From Pontixanthobacter gangjinensis (lineage in GTDB: Bacteria > Pseudomonadota > Alphaproteobacteria > Sphingomonadales > Sphingomonadaceae): 64,000 bases of DNA. Positions within the stretch are counted from its first letter, which is position 1, and each line of letters opens with the position of its first letter. The DNA is taken from positions 1 to 64,000 of the forward strand of contig NZ_WTYS01000001.1 of the NCBI RefSeq assembly GCF_009827545.1, given 5' to 3'. The notes beneath the pieces were generated by a model. It was not told the DNA's origin and did not search any database. It saw nothing but the letters and a program-made list of their open reading frames with translations. Positions 61,800 through 64,000 of the stretch are shown here, one piece after another. Made by a program: the position numbers and the translations under genes.

Positions 61800-62825
61800 T
61801 CAGGCGTTCTCCTTGGAAACGGCTGCCTCAGACTTAGAAGCGGCATCGAGCCAGTCAGAGAGCTTGCGGGCAATGTCCCGAAATGGCTCTGCTTCGGCGC
61901 TGTCACCCGCGGCAGAGGGGGAGCCCGCATCGCTGGAAATACGAATTTCCATCGCCAAAGGAATCCGGCCAAGGAACGGAATGCCAGTTCCTTCCGAAGC
62001 ATCCTCGACGCCGCCCTTGCCAAACGGATCGCTCACCTCTCCGCAAGATGGGCAGGTATAGCCGGACATATTTTCCACCAACCCGATAATCGGAACCTTG
62101 CCCGTTTCAAATAAATTGGCTGCGCGCTGCGCGTCGATCAGGGCCAGATCTTGCGGGGTAGAGACAATCACCGCGCCTTCAGGCTTGAATTTGGACAGCA
62201 TCGTCAATTGCACATCACCAGTGCCCGGTGGCAGGTCAATCAGCAGCAATTCGGTATCACCCCAATGCGCATCGACCAATTGGGCCATCGCATTGCCAGC
62301 CATCGGACCGCGCCATGCCAGCGCTTTACCCGGTTCAACCAGATGTCCCATCGACAGCACCGGAACGCCGTGGCGGCTTGGCACCGGAACCAGTTTCTCG
62401 TTGCGGCCCTCGGGTTTTGCACCCTTATTATCGAACAATGTCGGCTGCGAAGGGCCATAGACATCGGCATCAACCACTCCGACTTTGCGCCCCATTCTGG
62501 CAAGAGCGACCGCCAAATTCGCCGTCAGCGTCGATTTACCCACACCGCCCTTGCCCGATCCGACAGCAATAATTCGAGGTGTTTTGGGGGCAGGAGCTAC
62601 CGGTGGTGCAGGCGCACGATCCGCCACCATTGCCACGCGCACTTCGGAAACACCCTCCGCCTCGCCCAGCATTTGTTTTACCGCTGATTCCAGACCGGCG
62701 CGATTATCGGCGTCCAATCCTGATGCTTCGAGCACCAACGTTACTGTGCCATCCGTTAGCTTTATCGTCTGTATGCGCGCCGCAACCGAGTCCGGCAGCC
62801 GCGCTTTTAATGCCTGTTCATCCAT
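61800..62825 (-). CDS. mrp: Mrp/ApbC Fe-S carrier ATPase
   Basis: A 341-residue P-loop ATPase that carries iron-sulphur clusters. Residues 1-90 form a DUF59-type domain. The Walker A is deviant: [11 protein letters not shown]. Other features are [11 protein letters not shown] and the cluster-binding CPSC motif ([14 protein letters not shown]). It precedes the Mo hydroxylase gene by 2 bases, which fits cluster delivery to metalloenzymes. Confidence 0.94.
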   Translation of the reverse strand: MDEQALKARLPDSVAARIQTIKLTDGTVTLVLEASGLDADNRAGLESAVKQMLGEAEGVSEVRVAMVADRAPAPPVAPAPKTPRIIAVGSGKGGVGKSTLTANLAVALARMGRKVGVVDADVYGPSQPTLFDNKGAKPEGRNEKLVPVPSRHGVPVLSMGHLVEPGKALAWRGPMAGNAMAQLVDAHWGDTELLLIDLPPGTGDVQLTMLSKFKPEGAVIVSTPQDLALIDAQRAANLFETGKVPIIGLVENMSGYTCPSCGEVSDPFGKGGVEDASEGTGIPFLGRIPLAMEIRISSDAGSPSAAGDSAEAEPFRDIARKLSDWLDAASKSEAAVSKENA

Positions 62826-62896
62826 AATCGGGTCCTAGCAGTAAATTCCCGCACGCACCCCCTGTTTTTCCTACAATCGACACCTATAAAGAGTTC

Positions 62897-64000
62897 ATGA
62901 GCACATTTGGCGCAATTGCGAAAAATATCGGGCTGGCAATGGCTGGCAAAAACCCATGGGGCGGCAAATCGGACAGTTCCGATGGCCCATCCGGCAGCGG
63001 CGGAGGGTCTGATTCAGATTCCGGCGGCAGCGAAAAGCCTAAGGGACCGCGCAATCCGTGGTTGCCGGGAAGCGGTGGAGGTGGCGGTGAAGAGCCGCGC
63101 CGTTCTGCCAATATCGAAGACATCTTCAAAAAGCGTGGGCCAGAGGGTCCGCGCAAAGGCGGCGGCGGCCCCGGCGGCCCCAATTTCCAATTCCCGCAGC
63201 GACCCGGCGGCAAAAGCTGGCTTCCCGTTGCAATCGGCGTGGTGGCACTGGCCTGGGTCGGGACGACCTCAATTCATTTTGTTCAGCCCAAAGAGCAAGG
63301 TGTTGTTACAACGCTCGGCAAGTTCTCCCGGACTTTCAATCCAGGCACAAACTGGACATTACCCGCCCCATTCGAAAGCGTGTACATCGAAAATGTCAGC
63401 GAAGTTCGTGCTTTCCGCATTCCCGAAGGGTCTGAAGGCGAGAAACTGATCCTGACTGGCGATCAAAACCTGGTCAATCTTTCTTACCTTATTAGGTGGA
63501 ATATCAATGACTTGTCCCTGTATAAGTTCCGCCTCGCAAAACCAATCGAGACGGTAAAGCAAGCCGCTGAGGCGGCCATGCGTTCTGCCGTTGCGGAAAA
63601 AACTTTGGACGATACTTTCTCCGGCGAAGGCCGGGCGCAAATCGAAGAACGCGTCCGGACCCGGATGCAAGCGATCCTTGACGGATACAAAGCTGGTATC
63701 ACGGTCCAAGGTGTTGAAATCGACAAGACCGATCCACCCGAGCAGGTTAGTGACGCATTCAAAGATGTGTCTGCGGCTGAGCAGGATGCCGATGCAGCAC
63801 GCAACCGTTCGCGCGGTGTAGCGCAGCAGATTTTGGCGGCCGCAGAAGGTGAAACCGCAGCGTTCGATAAGGTGTATGAGCAATATCGACTTGCCCCTGA
63901 GGTCACCCGCCAGCGCCTATATTACGAGACTATGGAGCGTGTTTTGAGCCAAACCGACAAAACCATCGTCGAAACTAATGGAGTGACAACGTATTTGCCG
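62897..64000 (+). CDS. hflK: HflK, N-terminal part, runs off window
   Basis: The first 368 residues of HflK, the membrane-bound SPFH protein that with HflC regulates the FtsH protease. A Gly/Pro/Ser-rich cytoplasmic tail (1-105) is followed by a transmembrane helix (WLPVAIGVVALAWVGTTSIH) and the SPFH domain (GVVTTLGKFSRTFNPGTNW, VNLSYLIRWNI, QGVEIDKTDPPEQVSDAFKD). A coiled coil continues past the edge. The start could also be the ATG at 62939. Divergent from mrp. Confidence 0.95.
   Translation, partial: MSTFGAIAKNIGLAMAGKNPWGGKSDSSDGPSGSGGGSDSDSGGSEKPKGPRNPWLPGSGGGGGEEPRRSANIEDIFKKRGPEGPRKGGGGPGGPNFQFPQRPGGKSWLPVAIGVVALAWVGTTSIHFVQPKEQGVVTTLGKFSRTFNPGTNWTLPAPFESVYIENVSEVRAFRIPEGSEGEKLILTGDQNLVNLSYLIRWNINDLSLYKFRLAKPIETVKQAAEAAMRSAVAEKTLDDTFSGEGRAQIEERVRTRMQAILDGYKAGITVQGVEIDKTDPPEQVSDAFKDVSAAEQDADAARNRSRGVAQQILAAAEGETAAFDKVYEQYRLAPEVTRQRLYYETMERVLSQTDKTIVETNGVTTYLP

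Overview
The window looks like a chromosomal segment of an alphaproteobacterium, most likely a sphingomonad (Sphingomonadales, Erythrobacteraceae-like). This rests on a sphingomonad-style Tad pilus operon, the DUF3489/DUF2924/large serine recombinase trio, a DUF1674/SDHAF4 gene and the core-gene set on the right. The assignment is from family knowledge and was not searched.

Layout. (1) 1-3.0 kb: N-terminal 994 residues of a giant repeat adhesin, minus strand, running off the left edge. Its first ~110 residues resemble a LapA-type retention module with a di-alanine site. (2) 3.5-15.9 kb: one long minus-strand Tad/Flp type IVb pilus operon. In transcription order: flp, a terminator-like hairpin, cpaB, cpaC, a small lipoprotein, tadG, tadE, a second TadE-like gene, cpaE, cpaF, tadB, tadC, tadD, cpaA, and an M23 endopeptidase. 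(3) 16.3-28.5 kb: a flexible region with a membrane protein, an XRE regulator, an iterated ACAGGG repeat array, an AraC regulator, three serine beta-lactamase-like hydrolases, MarR and GntR regulators, and two nested IS6-type elements that cut a membrane-protein gene. (4) 28.8-39.8 kb: a patchwork of accessory genes. It holds a MITE-like element, a 5'-truncated orphan gene, a DUF3990 ADP-ribosyltransferase-like gene paired with a membrane protein, an ApeA-type HEPN protein, two PD-(D/E)XK nuclease-like proteins, and the DUF3489/DUF2924/serine recombinase module.

(5) 40.0-50.75 kb: an integrative element of about 10.7 kb in the 3' end of tRNA-Lys(UUU), bounded by a perfect 48-bp direct repeat. 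It carries a tyrosine integrase, an AlpA-like excisionase, a reverse-transcriptase-like gene with YCDN in place of YxDD, and an operon of DNA methyltransferase, ATPase with an extra N-terminal domain, and HNH nuclease. The last two resemble Septu PtuA/PtuB. A resolvase, small regulators and zinc-motif proteins follow. This element is the best candidate for an undescribed system. (6) 50.7-64 kb: mostly core genes: tRNA-Lys, folK, aguB, a periplasmic methyltransferase, msrA, rsmB, an SDHAF4-like gene, a cytochrome P450, hemH, a molybdenum hydroxylase, mrp, and the start of hflK.

How the parts fit: the Tad pilus and the LapA-like adhesin would both serve surface attachment. The accessory block between the Tad locus and tRNA-Lys looks built by successive insertions (IS6, serine recombinase module, tRNA-targeted element) and is enriched in nuclease, HEPN, ART and RT proteins typical of defence islands.
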